From Planotetraspora thailandica (lineage in GTDB: Bacteria; Actinomycetota; Actinomycetes; Streptosporangiales; Streptosporangiaceae), in contig NZ_BOOR01000036.1 of NCBI RefSeq assembly GCF_016863335.1, positions 1-64,000 on the forward strand: a DNA stretch of 64,000 bases, read 5' to 3'. Shown one piece after another: positions 1 through 14,190 of this stretch. Below the pieces are notes generated by a model, which did not search any database, was not told where the DNA came from, and was given only the letters and a program-made list of their open reading frames with translations. Each line of letters starts with the position of its first letter. Within the stretch, counting starts at the first letter, position 1. The position numbers and the translations under genes were made by a program.

Positions 1-8
1 GGCAAAAG

Positions 9-407
9 CTATACAGCGTCGAGGTGGGCGCTGGGCGGGGCGGATTCGAGCCAGGCGAGGAAGCCGGTCAGCGCGTCTTCGCTCATCGCGAGGAAGAGGG
101 GGCCCCGCTCCGCGGAGCACTCGACCGTCCAGTAGCCCGCCGGTCCCTCTCCTGTGGTGAGCCTCCTGCGGCTGGAAACAGTGAGGCCGCGCCTCGCAAT
201 CGCGTGGCGCGGCCTCAGTCGCAGTCCGAGGAAGGGGATCCAGTGGAGTTCGCCTCCGACGTAGCGGGCTACCCCGCTCCTCCAGCCTTGGTTCCCCCGG
301 CGTACCCGACAGATGACGCTGCCCCGGCGCCGGGCCAGGGCGACGCCGCGGAAAACAAGGAGTACGGCCACGGCGCAGACGCTCACGAGTATCGCAAGCG
401 CCGCCAT
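9..407 (-). CDS. DUF2550 family membrane protein
   Basis: 132-residue protein of unknown function. One N-terminal transmembrane helix (about residues 2-20) is followed by a basic soluble domain containing GELHWIPFLGLRLRPRH and a WTVECS segment. This matches the DUF2550 proteins that sit directly after atpC in many actinobacteria. A longer in-frame reading to base 758 would run antisense-like through atpC, so the ATG at 405-407 is used. It leaves 19 bases to atpC and is probably the last gene of the atp operon. The stop lies at the window edge, so no terminator can be seen. Confidence 0.82.
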   Translation of the reverse strand: MAALAILVSVCAVAVLLVFRGVALARRRGSVICRVRRGNQGWRSGVARYVGGELHWIPFLGLRLRPRHAIARRGLTVSSRRRLTTGEGPAGYWTVECSAERGPLFLAMSEDALTGFLAWLESAPPSAHLDAV

Positions 408-426
408 CCCGCTCTCCCTTACGAGA

Positions 427-828
427 TCAGACCTCTTCGCCGGCCGCACGCAGCCGGGCTGCGGCACGCTTGGCTTCCAGCCGAGCGTCCGCGTCTTCGT
501 TGTCGGCCTCGATCGAGGCCTGGGCACGCTGCAGAGCGTCCTTCGCCGCCGCGATGTCGATCTCGGAGGCCAGCTCGGCCCCCTCGGCAAGAATCGACAC
601 ATCATTGTTGGCGACGGAGATGAATCCTCCGTGAACTGCTGCCGCGAGGTCGCTCTCTCCCTCGCGCTTGATGCGAAGAACGCCGCCCTCGACGAGTACC
701 CCGAGGACAGGAGCGTGTTCCGGCATAATACCGATCTCGCCGTCCACGGTCTTGGCAATCACCATGTCGGCTTCGCCGGACCAGATCTCACGTTCGGGCG
801 ATACGACGCCGACGCGAAGCTTTGCCAC
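427..828 (-). CDS. atpC: F1Fo ATP synthase epsilon subunit
   Basis: 133 residues, the normal length. The N-terminal beta-sandwich (VGVVSPEREIWSGEADMV, GEIGIMPEHAPVLG) is typical of AtpC, and the Ala/Glu-rich C-terminal helices (about 88-133) are those that can inhibit ATP hydrolysis in this family. It belongs to the central stalk with gamma. It follows atpD after about 90 bases on the same strand. Confidence 0.96.
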   Translation of the reverse strand: MAKLRVGVVSPEREIWSGEADMVIAKTVDGEIGIMPEHAPVLGVLVEGGVLRIKREGESDLAAAVHGGFISVANNDVSILAEGAELASEIDIAAAKDALQRAQASIEADNEDADARLEAKRAAARLRAAGEEV

Positions 829-920
829 TTCTCAGCTCCCCCCTTCAAGGAGACACTGCCACAGGCGACCGGTACGGCCCACGCCGACCCTGGCGTGAGC
901 CGTACCGGTGCCGAAGCCGA

Positions 921-3252
<2,332 letters not shown>

Positions 3253-3255
3253 GCG

Positions 3256-4905
<1,650 letters not shown>

Positions 4906-4929
4906 CTCTCTTTCGTCTCCCTATTCGCC

Positions 4930-5739
4930 TCAGCCGGTCAACCGGCGGCGGACTTCTTCGATACGTCCAGCGATGGTGGTGTCGATGAGGTCGTCTCCGA
5001 TCTTGACGGAGAACCCTCCGAGCACCTCCGGGTCCACCTCGACGTTCAGGTGGACGTCGCGCCCGTACGTGGTACGCAGCCAGGCGGCGAGCCGCTGCTT
5101 CTGCGCCTCCGTGAACGGAACGGCGGTGCGCACGACGCCGACCAGGCGCTCGCGTGTCCTGGCGACGATCCAGCCGAATTCCTCGAGCGCGCTCTCCAGG
5201 CTACGTCCCCGCGGGTGAACGACGAGCTGGGTGACCAGGCGAAGCGTCGCCGGGGCGACCTTGCCGCCGATCAGGCCGGTGAGAAGCTCCTGCTTACGCT
5301 CTCCGGAAATGCCGGCGTTGCTCAGCGCGCGCCGCAGGTCGGGGTTGGCCGCGAGGATGCGGCCGAAGCGGAACAGCTCGTCTTCGACGTCGTCGAGCTT
5401 GCCCGCCGATTCGGCCTCTCCCGCGGCGGCCGTGACGCCCAGGCGTTCGAGGGCGTCCGGGACATCGCTGGTCCGCGACCACTTGGCGCGCACCGCGGCC
5501 ACCACTGTCTCGAGCGCGGCCTCACCGACCTTGCCCTGGAGCAGGCCGCGGGCGGCCTGCTCCTTCTGCTCGGCGGGACGGGCCGGGTCGGACAGATTCC
5601 GGCGCAGCCCGTGCTCTCGATCGAGCAGATCGGCGACGGCGAACAGCTCCTCGGCCAGCGTGCCGAGGTCGGCGGACGCCGCGACCGCGTTGAAGCGCTC
5701 CTCGGCCTCCGCCAGTGCGGTCCTGCTCAGACCTCTCAT
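4930..5739 (-). CDS. atpH: F1Fo ATP synthase delta subunit
   Basis: 269 residues, about 90 longer than the enterobacterial delta but normal for actinobacteria. The family signature near the C terminus is visible (LNVEVDPEVLGGFSVKIGDDLIDTTI), as is the helical N-terminal bundle (about 10-130). It links F1 to the b-subunit stalk. It sits between atpF and atpA on the same strand. Confidence 0.95.
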   Translation of the reverse strand: MRGLSRTALAEAEERFNAVAASADLGTLAEELFAVADLLDREHGLRRNLSDPARPAEQKEQAARGLLQGKVGEAALETVVAAVRAKWSRTSDVPDALERLGVTAAAGEAESAGKLDDVEDELFRFGRILAANPDLRRALSNAGISGERKQELLTGLIGGKVAPATLRLVTQLVVHPRGRSLESALEEFGWIVARTRERLVGVVRTAVPFTEAQKQRLAAWLRTTYGRDVHLNVEVDPEVLGGFSVKIGDDLIDTTIAGRIEEVRRRLTG

Positions 5740-5790
5740 CTGTCGCTCACCGCTCCTCGTGTCGGTCGGCCGTACCGGCCCGGCCCGGCA

Positions 5791-6339
5791 TCAGCGGACC
5801 GCTTCCGGACGGGCCTCGATCTCCTCGAGGAACCGGTCGACGGTCCGGCGCTGACGGGCCTCGTCCTCCAGCGACTCGCCGACGATGCGACCGGCGAGCT
5901 CGACCGACAAGCGGCCGATCTCGGCGCGCAGCTGGGCGACCGCCTGCTGGCGGTCGGCCTCGATCTGGGCGTGCGCCGCCTCGACGAGGCGCCGCGCCTC
6001 GGCCTGGGCCTCTTCGCGGAGCTCTGCCTTGATCTGCGCGCCCTGCTCGCGCGCCTCTTCGCGCAGCCGGGCCGCCTCCTGGCGGGCCTCCGCCAATTGG
6101 GCCCGGTACTGCTCCAGGGTCTGCTGGGCTTCGACCTGAAGGTCCTCTGCCTTCTTGATGCCGCCTTCGATCACCTCGGTCCGCTCAGCCAGCGTCTTCT
6201 GGATACGCGGAGTGAGGATCTTGCCGACGACGAGGAAGACGACGAGGAAGGCGAAGCTGCCGACGACCAGCTCGTAAGTATGCGGGATGAGAGGGTTCTC
6301 GGCCCCTTCAGCCGCAAGAAGCGTAGCTGCGATAGCCAT
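5791..6339 (-). CDS. atpF: F1Fo ATP synthase b subunit
   Basis: 182 residues. One N-terminal membrane helix (VVGSFAFLVVFLVVGKIL, about 26-43) is followed by a long Glu/Arg/Ala-rich amphipathic helix that dimerises as the peripheral stalk. The C terminus is arginine-rich. It lies between atpE and atpH in the usual operon order. Confidence 0.95.
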   Translation of the reverse strand: MAIAATLLAAEGAENPLIPHTYELVVGSFAFLVVFLVVGKILTPRIQKTLAERTEVIEGGIKKAEDLQVEAQQTLEQYRAQLAEARQEAARLREEAREQGAQIKAELREEAQAEARRLVEAAHAQIEADRQQAVAQLRAEIGRLSVELAGRIVGESLEDEARQRRTVDRFLEEIEARPEAVR

Positions 6340-6367
6340 GGGTGCAGCCTTCCGTCAGAGTGTTACT

Positions 6368-7446
<1,079 letters not shown>

Positions 7447-7581
7447 GTGACCACCTCGGCTACCTTCTCGGTCCGAGACGCCGGAGACATGCAGTAGTTG
7501 TTCGTCCGCTCGCTACGCTCGCGCACGGGCGTTCCCTTCAACGTGATTGATCAACAGAAGAGCGTGGGAAGCAGGCAGCGG

Positions 7582-7797
7582 TCAGCGGCCGTACTTCAGA
7601 TAGACGAGGTAGACCGCGAGTACCGCGCCGATGATGACACCTATGGGGATGAACGCGTACACACCGGTCCAGCGGTCCAGCAACCAGCCGAGACCGCCCC
7701 ACAACAGGATCCCTGACAGCAGATAGCTCGGGACCGACCAGGCGGCGTCGGCGAAGTCGCGGCCGTCGCTCTCGGGCCTGCGCTCCTGTTCGCTCAT
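7582..7797 (-). CDS. AtpZ/AtpI-like small membrane protein
   Basis: 71 residues from ATG 7795-7797 (MSEQERRPESDGRDF). A polar N terminus is followed by two membrane helices (LLSGILLWGGLGWLLDRW and IPIGVIIGAVLAVYLVYL). This is the shape of the AtpZ/AtpI family encoded at the head of atp operons, thought to help c-ring assembly or divalent-ion handling. Function here is inferred from context. Confidence 0.75.
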   Translation of the reverse strand: MSEQERRPESDGRDFADAAWSVPSYLLSGILLWGGLGWLLDRWTGVYAFIPIGVIIGAVLAVYLVYLKYGR

Positions 7798-7860
7798 CGC
7801 GCGCACGACGATAGCAGGAGCCATGGGGACTAGTCATATCGGGCTGCCCCGCCAACGTGC

Positions 7861-8283
7861 TCATCGGGTGCCTCGGCCGGGGACCTCGGTGCCGGGCTCG
7901 ACGTACAGCATCTTCAGTTTCATGAATCCGCGCACCTCGCCCAGGGTCCAGGCGAGCGTGCAGGCGATGACGCTGAAAGCGAACGCGCGGGGGTTGAACG
8001 CCGTGGTGTCCTGGAAAGCGGTCAGCACCGCCATGATCACGAGCACCTTCACGACGTAGCCGACGACCGCCGCCGCCATCATCGCCATGGGCGAGACACG
8101 GCCGGCCCACGAGACGACGGCCAGACCGAGGGTGAAGAAGACCCCGACCAGAATGAGACCGATCGCGGCGCCCAGCGCGCCCTTGGCTCCGGTCACGAGC
8201 GCCGCGACGATCACGGCAACGAGACCCACTACCAGGGTCGGCACGGCGGCGCCTTTTAGCACGCGCACGTCGTTGGCCTGCAT
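7861..8283 (-). CDS. AtpI-like ATP synthase-associated membrane protein
   Basis: 140 residues from ATG 8281-8283 (MQANDVRVLKGA). Four hydrophobic segments are visible (about 12-30, 35-58, 66-90 and 100-118), followed by a short charged tail ending GRGTR. It matches the hypothetical AtpI-type protein preceding atpB in actinobacteria. It is the promoter-proximal gene of the atp operon, whose promoter should lie in 8284-8399. That stretch is AT-richer than its surroundings but shows no clear hexamers. Confidence 0.7.
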   Translation of the reverse strand: MQANDVRVLKGAAVPTLVVGLVAVIVAALVTGAKGALGAAIGLILVGVFFTLGLAVVSWAGRVSPMAMMAAAVVGYVVKVLVIMAVLTAFQDTTAFNPRAFAFSVIACTLAWTLGEVRGFMKLKMLYVEPGTEVPGRGTR

Positions 8284-8399
8284 CGGAACTCCATGGTCGG
8301 TTATCAAACGAGCGATTGCTACCTATAAGGTCGCGATAAGCCGCGTCCTTGTTAGTGAAAGCTATCACAAGCCCCGAGGTGCCGCCTTTACCAGCCCTT

Positions 8400-9803
8400 T
8401 CAGGAGACTGTGCCGGTGGTCACGTTAGCCGCCCGGGCGACGGCCGCCGCCGCGGGCCCTGACGGCAAGGGCCCTGGTGACGACGCCTGCGACTGGTTGG
8501 GGATGTGGGCGTCGGCGCCCTGCGCCGCCGGCCCGTGGGGTTCCCCGGCGACCAGGACGTCCGCCGGAGGCGAGAGCCGCGGACGGTCGGCAGACACCTG
8601 CGGATAGGGGTGGGACCGCATCGGCGACTGCTCGGGCGTGGCGGTCGCGGCCTGGGCGGGCACCTGCGTGATCGCCTTGCGATAGCGGGCCCCCTCCCGG
8701 CTCTTGCGCCAGCGGGGAAGTGCCATCAGAGACAACACGGCGACCGCGAGCACGATCGTCAGCGGGAACACGATGAGCGGGACGCCGCCGATCGACAGGC
8801 CGACGATGGTGAAGGCGAAAAGGAACGTCCACGCGTACAGGATCAGCACGCTGCGGCGGTGCGAGTGCCCGATGTCGAGCAGTCGGTGGTGCAGGTGGCC
8901 GCGGTCGGGGGAGAACGGCGACTGGCCCGCGGAGGTGCGGCGCACGACCGCCATGATCAGGTCCGTCAGGGGCAGCACCATGACGGCGATCGGAAGGACC
9001 AGCGGCAGAATGACGGGGAACTTGTTGATCCCCACCGCGCTCGGTTCGACCGACGAGGTGATGGTGATGAGCGACGTCGCCAGGACGAGACCGATCAGCA
9101 TGGATCCCGTGTCACCCATGAAGATCTTGGCCGGGTTGAAGTTGTGGGGCAGGAAGCCCAGGCACATCCCGATGAGGATGGCGGCGATGGCCGCCGTCAC
9201 GTTGATCCGGGAGCCGCTGCTGGTCTGGGACAGGGCCACGGAATAGGCGAACGTCGCCATCGCGGCGATGCCGACGATGCCGGCGGCCAGGCCGTCGAGG
9301 CCGTCGACGAAGTTCACCGCGTTGATCACGACCACCACGATCAGGATCGTGATGACCGTACGCAGAGTCGAGTCCAGGCTGGTGGTGCTGCCCAGGAACT
9401 GGGGCAGCGGAAGCCACTGCAGGTACATCCCGAAGTAGACCAGCAATCCGCCCGCCGCGATCTGCCCGCCGAGCTTGACCAGGGAGTCCATGCCCAGCCA
9501 GTCGTCCAGGAAGCCGGTGACGACGATCAGGCTGCTCGCGGCCAGCAGGGCGATCGCCGTCTGCCCCGCCGAGCCGCTGCCGAACGCGTGCCCCACGTAC
9601 GGGAGATGCGTGGCCACCAGCACCCCGGCCGCCAGGCCGCCGAACATCGCCAGGCCGCCCAGACGGGGGATCGGCACCTTGTGCACGTCGCGATCTCGCA
9701 CCTCGGGGGCCGCGCCGATGCGCACGGCGAAGATCCGGACCGGGGGGACGAGCAGGAAGGTGACCGCTGCTGCCACGAGCGCCAAGAGCAGATATTCGCG
9801 CAC
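8400..9803 (-). CDS. WecA/MraY-type polyprenyl-phosphate N-acetylglucosaminyl-1-phosphate transferase
   Basis: 467 residues, GTG start at 9801-9803. Around eleven membrane helices are visible. Family motifs: PIPRLGGLAMF near the N terminus, the catalytic Asp region NFVDGLDGLAAG and MGDTGSMLIG, and a histidine-rich cytoplasmic loop DRGHLHHRLLDIGHSHRR. It should transfer a sugar phosphate to undecaprenyl or decaprenyl phosphate, the first step of a cell-wall glycan or arabinogalactan/teichoic-type polymer. The last 100 residues are a Pro/Ala-rich tail with no domain. The gene occupies the same place next to atpI in Streptomyces. Confidence 0.9.
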   Translation of the reverse strand: MREYLLLALVAAAVTFLLVPPVRIFAVRIGAAPEVRDRDVHKVPIPRLGGLAMFGGLAAGVLVATHLPYVGHAFGSGSAGQTAIALLAASSLIVVTGFLDDWLGMDSLVKLGGQIAAGGLLVYFGMYLQWLPLPQFLGSTTSLDSTLRTVITILIVVVVINAVNFVDGLDGLAAGIVGIAAMATFAYSVALSQTSSGSRINVTAAIAAILIGMCLGFLPHNFNPAKIFMGDTGSMLIGLVLATSLITITSSVEPSAVGINKFPVILPLVLPIAVMVLPLTDLIMAVVRRTSAGQSPFSPDRGHLHHRLLDIGHSHRRSVLILYAWTFLFAFTIVGLSIGGVPLIVFPLTIVLAVAVLSLMALPRWRKSREGARYRKAITQVPAQAATATPEQSPMRSHPYPQVSADRPRLSPPADVLVAGEPHGPAAQGADAHIPNQSQASSPGPLPSGPAAAAVARAANVTTGTVS

Positions 9804-9860
9804 GGACCTAGTTTCCTGGATCGATGGGCCAAAGGTGACGGGAAATCAGCACAAACCGCC

Positions 9861-11129
9861 TCATTCGTCGCGGGGATATGCCGGATGAGTGACGGTCAGC
9901 CCCTTTACCCGCTGGAGCACTGACGTTATCGCACCAGGGTTGTGGACCGCGTAAGTCATGAGAGACGCGATCTCCTTCATCTCCCCCACCCCCATGCCCT
10001 GAGTGGTGACGCAGGCGGTGCCGATCCGTACGCCCGAGGTGACGGTGGGCGGCTCGGGATCGTAGGGGATCACGTTGCGGTTGAGCGTGATGCCGGCCGC
10101 CGCACAACGGCGCTCCGCCTCGGCCCCGGTCACGCCCACACCACGCAGGTCGATCAGGGCCAGGTGAGTGTCCGTGCCGCCCGACACCGGGCGCATGCCC
10201 TCGGCCGCCAGCGCCTCGCACAACGCGGCCGCGTTCTCGACGACCGACGCGGCGTACCGCCTGAAGATGGGTCGCATCGCCTCGCCGAAGGCCACCGCCT
10301 TGGCTGCGATCACGTGCATGAGCGGCCCCCCCTGGGTGAACGGGAACACCGCCCGGTCCACGCGCTGCGCCAGCTCCGCGGTGCACAGCAGCCCTCCCCC
10401 GCGCGGTCCGCGCAGCGTCTTGTGCGTGGTGAAGGTGACGACGTCCGCGTACGGCACCGCCGAGGGGATCGCCTCCCCCGCCATCAGGCCGATCGTGTGG
10501 GCCGCGTCCACCAGCAGCCACGCGCCGATCTCGTCGGCGATGCCCCTGAACACCGAATAGTCGATCAGCCGGGGATACGACGTCGCGCCACAGATGATCA
10601 TCTTGGGGCGGTGGCGAAGCGCGAGCTCACGCACCTCGTCGTAATCGATCAGCTCGGTGTCGCGGCGCACGCCGTACGAGGCGACGTCGAACCACCGGCC
10701 GGAGAAGTTGACGGGGGAACCGTGAGTCAGATGGCCTCCGTGCCGGAGGGCCATCGCCAGCACCGTGTCGCCGGGCTGGAGCAGGGCTGCGTAGGCCGCG
10801 AGGTTCGCCGAGGCGCCGCTGTGCGGCTGGACGTTGGCGTGGTCGGCCTTGAACAGGGCCTTCGCCCGGTCGATGGCCAGTTGCTCCGCCCGGTCGACGA
10901 CCTCGCACCCGCCGTAGTAGCGACGCCCGGGATAACCCTCGGCGTACTTGTCCGTGAGGGTCGACCCCAGCGCGGCGAGAACGGCGGGCGACGCGAGGTT
11001 CTCGCTGGCGATGAGCTGCAGGCCGCCGCGCAGCCGGGTGAGCTCGTCCAGCAGAACCTGGGCGACCTCCGGATCCTCCCGTGCCAGCTGGGAGAAATCT
11101 GGCCCGTAGAACGGCTCCGACTTGTTCAT
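9861..11129 (-). CDS. glyA: Serine hydroxymethyltransferase
   Basis: 422 residues from ATG 11127-11129 ([12 protein letters not shown]); an ATG at 11142-11144 preceded by GGGAGAA is an alternative start. PLP-dependent enzyme interconverting serine and glycine with tetrahydrofolate. Conserved blocks: [47 protein letters not shown] and the PLP-lysine motif [13 protein letters not shown]. The usual SHGGHLTHG reads RHGGHLTHG, and the RIGTPALTTRG region reads [11 protein letters not shown], so it is somewhat divergent. A second glyA elsewhere cannot be excluded. Confidence 0.88.
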   Translation of the reverse strand: MNKSEPFYGPDFSQLAREDPEVAQVLLDELTRLRGGLQLIASENLASPAVLAALGSTLTDKYAEGYPGRRYYGGCEVVDRAEQLAIDRAKALFKADHANVQPHSGASANLAAYAALLQPGDTVLAMALRHGGHLTHGSPVNFSGRWFDVASYGVRRDTELIDYDEVRELALRHRPKMIICGATSYPRLIDYSVFRGIADEIGAWLLVDAAHTIGLMAGEAIPSAVPYADVVTFTTHKTLRGPRGGGLLCTAELAQRVDRAVFPFTQGGPLMHVIAAKAVAFGEAMRPIFRRYAASVVENAAALCEALAAEGMRPVSGGTDTHLALIDLRGVGVTGAEAERRCAAAGITLNRNVIPYDPEPPTVTSGVRIGTACVTTQGMGVGEMKEIASLMTYAVHNPGAITSVLQRVKGLTVTHPAYPRDE

Positions 11130-11234
11130 GAAATCCGCCCGCATACCGGGGACGACACTTCTCCCAATGTAAACCCCGGCCCCCCGCCACATAGGCGCTG
11201 AGCTGGTCTTTACTCAACCTGTGGCACAGGAAGG

Positions 11235-11621
11235 TCAGGAAAATGCGTGCGGAGCGCCCGTCCGGCCCGGCACCCAGCGCGGCGTGTCCGCTGCCTGTTC
11301 GCTGATCGACGAGAGCACGGCCTGGCGGTAGGCGGCCAGCCTTTCGCGCCACTCGGCCAGGTCGTGGACGTACCTGTCGGCCACGGGCGCGTCCCAGACG
11401 TCCCTGCTCCGCGCCTGCTCGTACGGCTCGTCCAGTGTGCCGGTCAGCTGGTCCATGACCGGGACGATCTCCAGCCACAGGTCGACGAGCCGCTGGTATG
11501 CCGGGTTGAACACCCACGTGGTCGGCTGCCCGCCGGGGCTGAGCAGATCGGTGCCGGACGGGGCAGGCGGCGTCTCGCCGGGCTGCATCGGAATCGGCGC
11601 CGGGGGATCGGCGTACGTCAC
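11235..11621 (-). CDS. Hypothetical protein, helical
   Basis: 128 residues, not recognised. The GTG start at 11619-11621 has a GGAGGTGCGAGC ribosome-binding site. A Pro-rich N terminus (1-35) is followed by Trp- and Glu-rich helices (FNPAYQRLVDLWLEIVPVMD and RYVHDLAEWRERLAAYRQAV). It lies 51 bases downstream of another unknown gene with a helical N terminus, so the two are probably co-transcribed. The helical Trp pattern is loosely like WXG100-type secretion proteins, but no WXG motif is present. Confidence 0.6.
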   Translation of the reverse strand: MTYADPPAPIPMQPGETPPAPSGTDLLSPGGQPTTWVFNPAYQRLVDLWLEIVPVMDQLTGTLDEPYEQARSRDVWDAPVADRYVHDLAEWRERLAAYRQAVLSSISEQAADTPRWVPGRTGAPHAFS

Positions 11622-11672
11622 GCTCGCACCTCCACTGCACGATCGGTCAACGGGCGATCCGGTCCCGGCATG

Positions 11673-13001
11673 TCACGGCGGCTCACGGCGGTCGTACCGC
11701 TGCCCCGCGCGCTCGTCGGCGGCGTCCGGCGCGAGCACGTCACCGTGAACGCCGAACTGCGGGGGCGGGCTCATGGATGGAGGCGCCTGCCATCCGTCCA
11801 CGGGCGGATTCCCGGGAGGATTCATGGGGGGCACGTGCCAGCGATCCGCCGCCGGTGCGCTCGCCGTGCCCGGCATGCCGTACGGCTCGCCCGCTGGAGG
11901 CACCCACTCCCCCGGCGTCCGCACGAGCCCGAACGGCTGCGCCTGGCCGTCCGCGCGGGGGCGGTCGACGACCAGCCACATCATGTCGTCACCCGCGTCG
12001 CCGGACGGGTAGGAGACGACGTCGACCGGCTGGACCGACGCCGGCATCGGGATCCCGTCCCAGGTCACCGTCGTGGCACGCGGCTGGGCTGCGGCCTGGC
12101 CGTACAGGCCGGGCACGGACTCGGGAAGCGGGGCGCCGGGCAAGGGGGCTCCCAAGACGAGGTGCAACTCGCGGGCGGGCGGGGCCTGCTCCCCCGCGCC
12201 CACAGGCATCACGGCCGGGAACGCCGGTCCGGGCGAGCCGGGGACGCCGCCTGCCGTACGGTCGTCAGCCGGTTCCGCGGGGCAGGACGGGCCGGAGGCT
12301 CCCGGCGTGCCGGCCGAATCCGCTCCGGATGTTGTGGGATCGCTCGGATCGTGGGCCCTGTCGTCACGATGGCCTGTTCCCGGGCCGGGACAGGGCCTAC
12401 GACGGTGTTTCCCGGGCGGGGTGACGTGTGGGCCCCGCGGGGCACCGGTCCCGCCGTGAGCTCCCTCACAGCCTCCCGGGCCCTGATCGTCTGTGCCTGG
12501 CTTGCCCGGATGATCCGTACCAGGCTTGACCGGATCGTCGGCCGGGCCCGGTGGCACCGGCCCGCCCCTACCGGGATCGGGCTTGGCAGGGTCGCGCGGA
12601 GCCGGATCCGGCTTCCCGGGGTCGCGTCGCACCGGATCGCGCTTGACGATCCTAGGACCGGCGTCGCCCGCCGGACGTCCCGTGGGCGGGGACGGTGCCC
12701 GAGGGGTCTTCACCCGGGCGACCGACACCTGGTGGCCGGTCACGAGCCGTTCGGCACCCTCGCGACGCCGTTGCCGCTCCTGCTTCTCCAGCAGGGCCAG
12801 CCGCCTGCTGACGTCCTTCACCATGTCGGAGCACTCGTCGGCCACCCATGACGGACGGTGAGTGGCCTGTACGGCGACGCCCGCGCTGCGGGTCATGTGG
12901 GATACCCGGGCGTCGAGCGCGTCCAGGCGTTTCGCCGCGTGCCGCAGATCTGCCAGCATCTCGCGGACGAGCTTCGGATCCATCCCGTCGAGCTTTGCCA
13001 T
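11673..13001 (-). CDS. Hypothetical protein with helical N terminus and proline-rich body
   Basis: 442 residues, unknown. The start at ATG 12999-13001 (MAKLDGMDPKLV) has GGAGG 7 bases upstream; a second ATG two codons earlier is too close to that site. Residues 1-80 are amphipathic helices (LADLRHAAKRLDALDARV, MVKDVSRRLALLEKQERQ). About 85-250 are low complexity, rich in Pro, Gly, Asp and Lys with repeated DPGKP/DPAKP words. The C-terminal part is Pro/Gly/Met-rich with Trp. No signal peptide is seen. A T7SS-substrate or surface-linker role is possible but unproven. Confidence 0.55.
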   Translation of the reverse strand: MAKLDGMDPKLVREMLADLRHAAKRLDALDARVSHMTRSAGVAVQATHRPSWVADECSDMVKDVSRRLALLEKQERQRRREGAERLVTGHQVSVARVKTPRAPSPPTGRPAGDAGPRIVKRDPVRRDPGKPDPAPRDPAKPDPGRGGPVPPGPADDPVKPGTDHPGKPGTDDQGPGGCEGAHGGTGAPRGPHVTPPGKHRRRPCPGPGTGHRDDRAHDPSDPTTSGADSAGTPGASGPSCPAEPADDRTAGGVPGSPGPAFPAVMPVGAGEQAPPARELHLVLGAPLPGAPLPESVPGLYGQAAAQPRATTVTWDGIPMPASVQPVDVVSYPSGDAGDDMMWLVVDRPRADGQAQPFGLVRTPGEWVPPAGEPYGMPGTASAPAADRWHVPPMNPPGNPPVDGWQAPPSMSPPPQFGVHGDVLAPDAADERAGQRYDRREPP

Positions 13002-13148
13002 GGGCATGCCTCCGCGAGCTGTCGGCAGAGATACCGGCGCAGTTCACGGTAGCCCGGGAGCCCGCTTTGCAGGAGACCGATAGCCAGACGGCATGAATGG
13101 CAGTGCCGACGGGCCGGTGATCACCCGCCGGCGGTCACTCGTCGGCGG

Positions 13149-13796
13149 TCACTCGTCGGTCGCGAGATAACCGACGACGCCGCGGAGCTTGTCGGTCGGG
13201 ATCGCGCCCTTGCGCAGAATCCTGGGCACCGCGGTGGTGAGGTCGAGAATCGTCGACGGCACGTTGTCGGCGCACGGGCCCCCGTCGAGGTAGACCGCGA
13301 CCGACTCGCCGAGCTGCTCCTCCGCCTCCGCCGCGGTGGTGGCGGGCGAAGCGCCGGAGCGGTTGGCGCTGGAGACCGCCATCGGGCCGGTCTCCTTGAG
13401 CAGGTCGAGAGCCACGGGGTGGAGGGGCATGCGCACGGCCACCGTGCCCTTGGTGTCGCCGAGATCCCACGACAGCGACCGGTTGGCGCGCAGGATCAGG
13501 GTCAGCGGGCCAGGCCAGAAGGCGTCCGCGAGGTCCTGACCGTGCGTGCCGAGGCTCTCGACCAGCGCGTTGGCGGCCCTGACGGTGCCGACCAGCACAG
13601 GAACCGGCATGTCCCTGCCGCGCCCCTTGGCGTCGAGGAGGGCGTTGACCGCAGATGGCGTGAAGGCATCGGCGCCGATGCCGTACACGGTGTCGGTGGG
13701 GAGAACCACCAGCTCTCCGCGCCGTACGACAGAGGCCGCGTCGATCAGACCCGAGACCCGTTCACCCTGATTGGCACAGTCATACCGTCGACTCAC
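13149..13796 (-). CDS. tsaC: L-threonylcarbamoyladenylate synthase (Sua5/YciO/YrdC family)
   Basis: 215 residues from GTG 13794-13796 (VSRRYDCANQGERVSG) with AGGAT about 10 bases upstream. A longer ATG reading to 13925 runs into the repeat array and is rejected. The YrdC core is clear: LVVLPTDTVYGIGADAF, the ribosome-like KGRGRDMPVPVLV, FWPGPLTLIL and PMAVSSANRSGASPATT. It makes threonylcarbamoyl-AMP for the t6A modification of ANN-decoding tRNAs. It lacks the Sua5 C-terminal domain. It lies between prmC and glyA, its usual actinobacterial position. Confidence 0.93.
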   Translation of the reverse strand: MSRRYDCANQGERVSGLIDAASVVRRGELVVLPTDTVYGIGADAFTPSAVNALLDAKGRGRDMPVPVLVGTVRAANALVESLGTHGQDLADAFWPGPLTLILRANRSLSWDLGDTKGTVAVRMPLHPVALDLLKETGPMAVSSANRSGASPATTAAEAEEQLGESVAVYLDGGPCADNVPSTILDLTTAVPRILRKGAIPTDKLRGVVGYLATDE

Positions 13797-13861
13797 ATCG
13801 CCTATCCTGCCATCCCCCGGCCGCGGTGCTCGCACCAGTTCACCAAGATCACCCCGCCCAT

Positions 13862-14186
13862 CCCCCCCTTGGGCGTGATCATGCAGAAGTTCGAGATCAA
13901 GGCCCGCCACCAGCACGCACGCCATCCGTGATCATGCAGAAGTTCGCGGAAATGGCCCTTGACCTGCTGACTTTCAGATCGTGATCATGCAATTGCGACA
14001 CGAGTCCATGATCACGAAAGCCGTCAGCCCAGGCAAGAAGGCATCTCGCCGAACTTCTGCATGATCACGAATACGGAAACCGCAGGCCGGCGGCCAATCC
14101 GGCGAACTTCTGCATGATCACCATCCGCGTCGGCGCAGGCAGGAACGCCTTCACCCGAACTTCTGCATGATCACCCTAAAAGGGAT
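13862..14186. repeat. 53-bp repeat array A (two arms, tail to tail)
   Basis: Fills the prmC-tsaC gap. The forward arm has cores GTGATCATGCAGAAGTTCG at 13875-13893 and 13928-13946 and a truncated core at 13981. The reverse arm has the complementary core at 14156-14174, 14103-14121 and 14050-14068, and a truncated core ending at 14015. Core spacing is exactly 53 bases throughout each arm. Each core is followed by 34 partly conserved bases with a CCTGCC-like middle. The outer ends carry CCCTTGGGC (left) and, on the complement, CCCTTTTAGG (right). This region of about 390 bases holds no gene. Confidence 0.9.
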
Positions 14187-14190
14187 GAGG

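Noticed and set aside
13797-14190. Array A as ordinary transcription terminators.
   Set aside because: Single units form only weak hairpins, there are no U-tracts, and arrays occur in both orientations relative to the genes.
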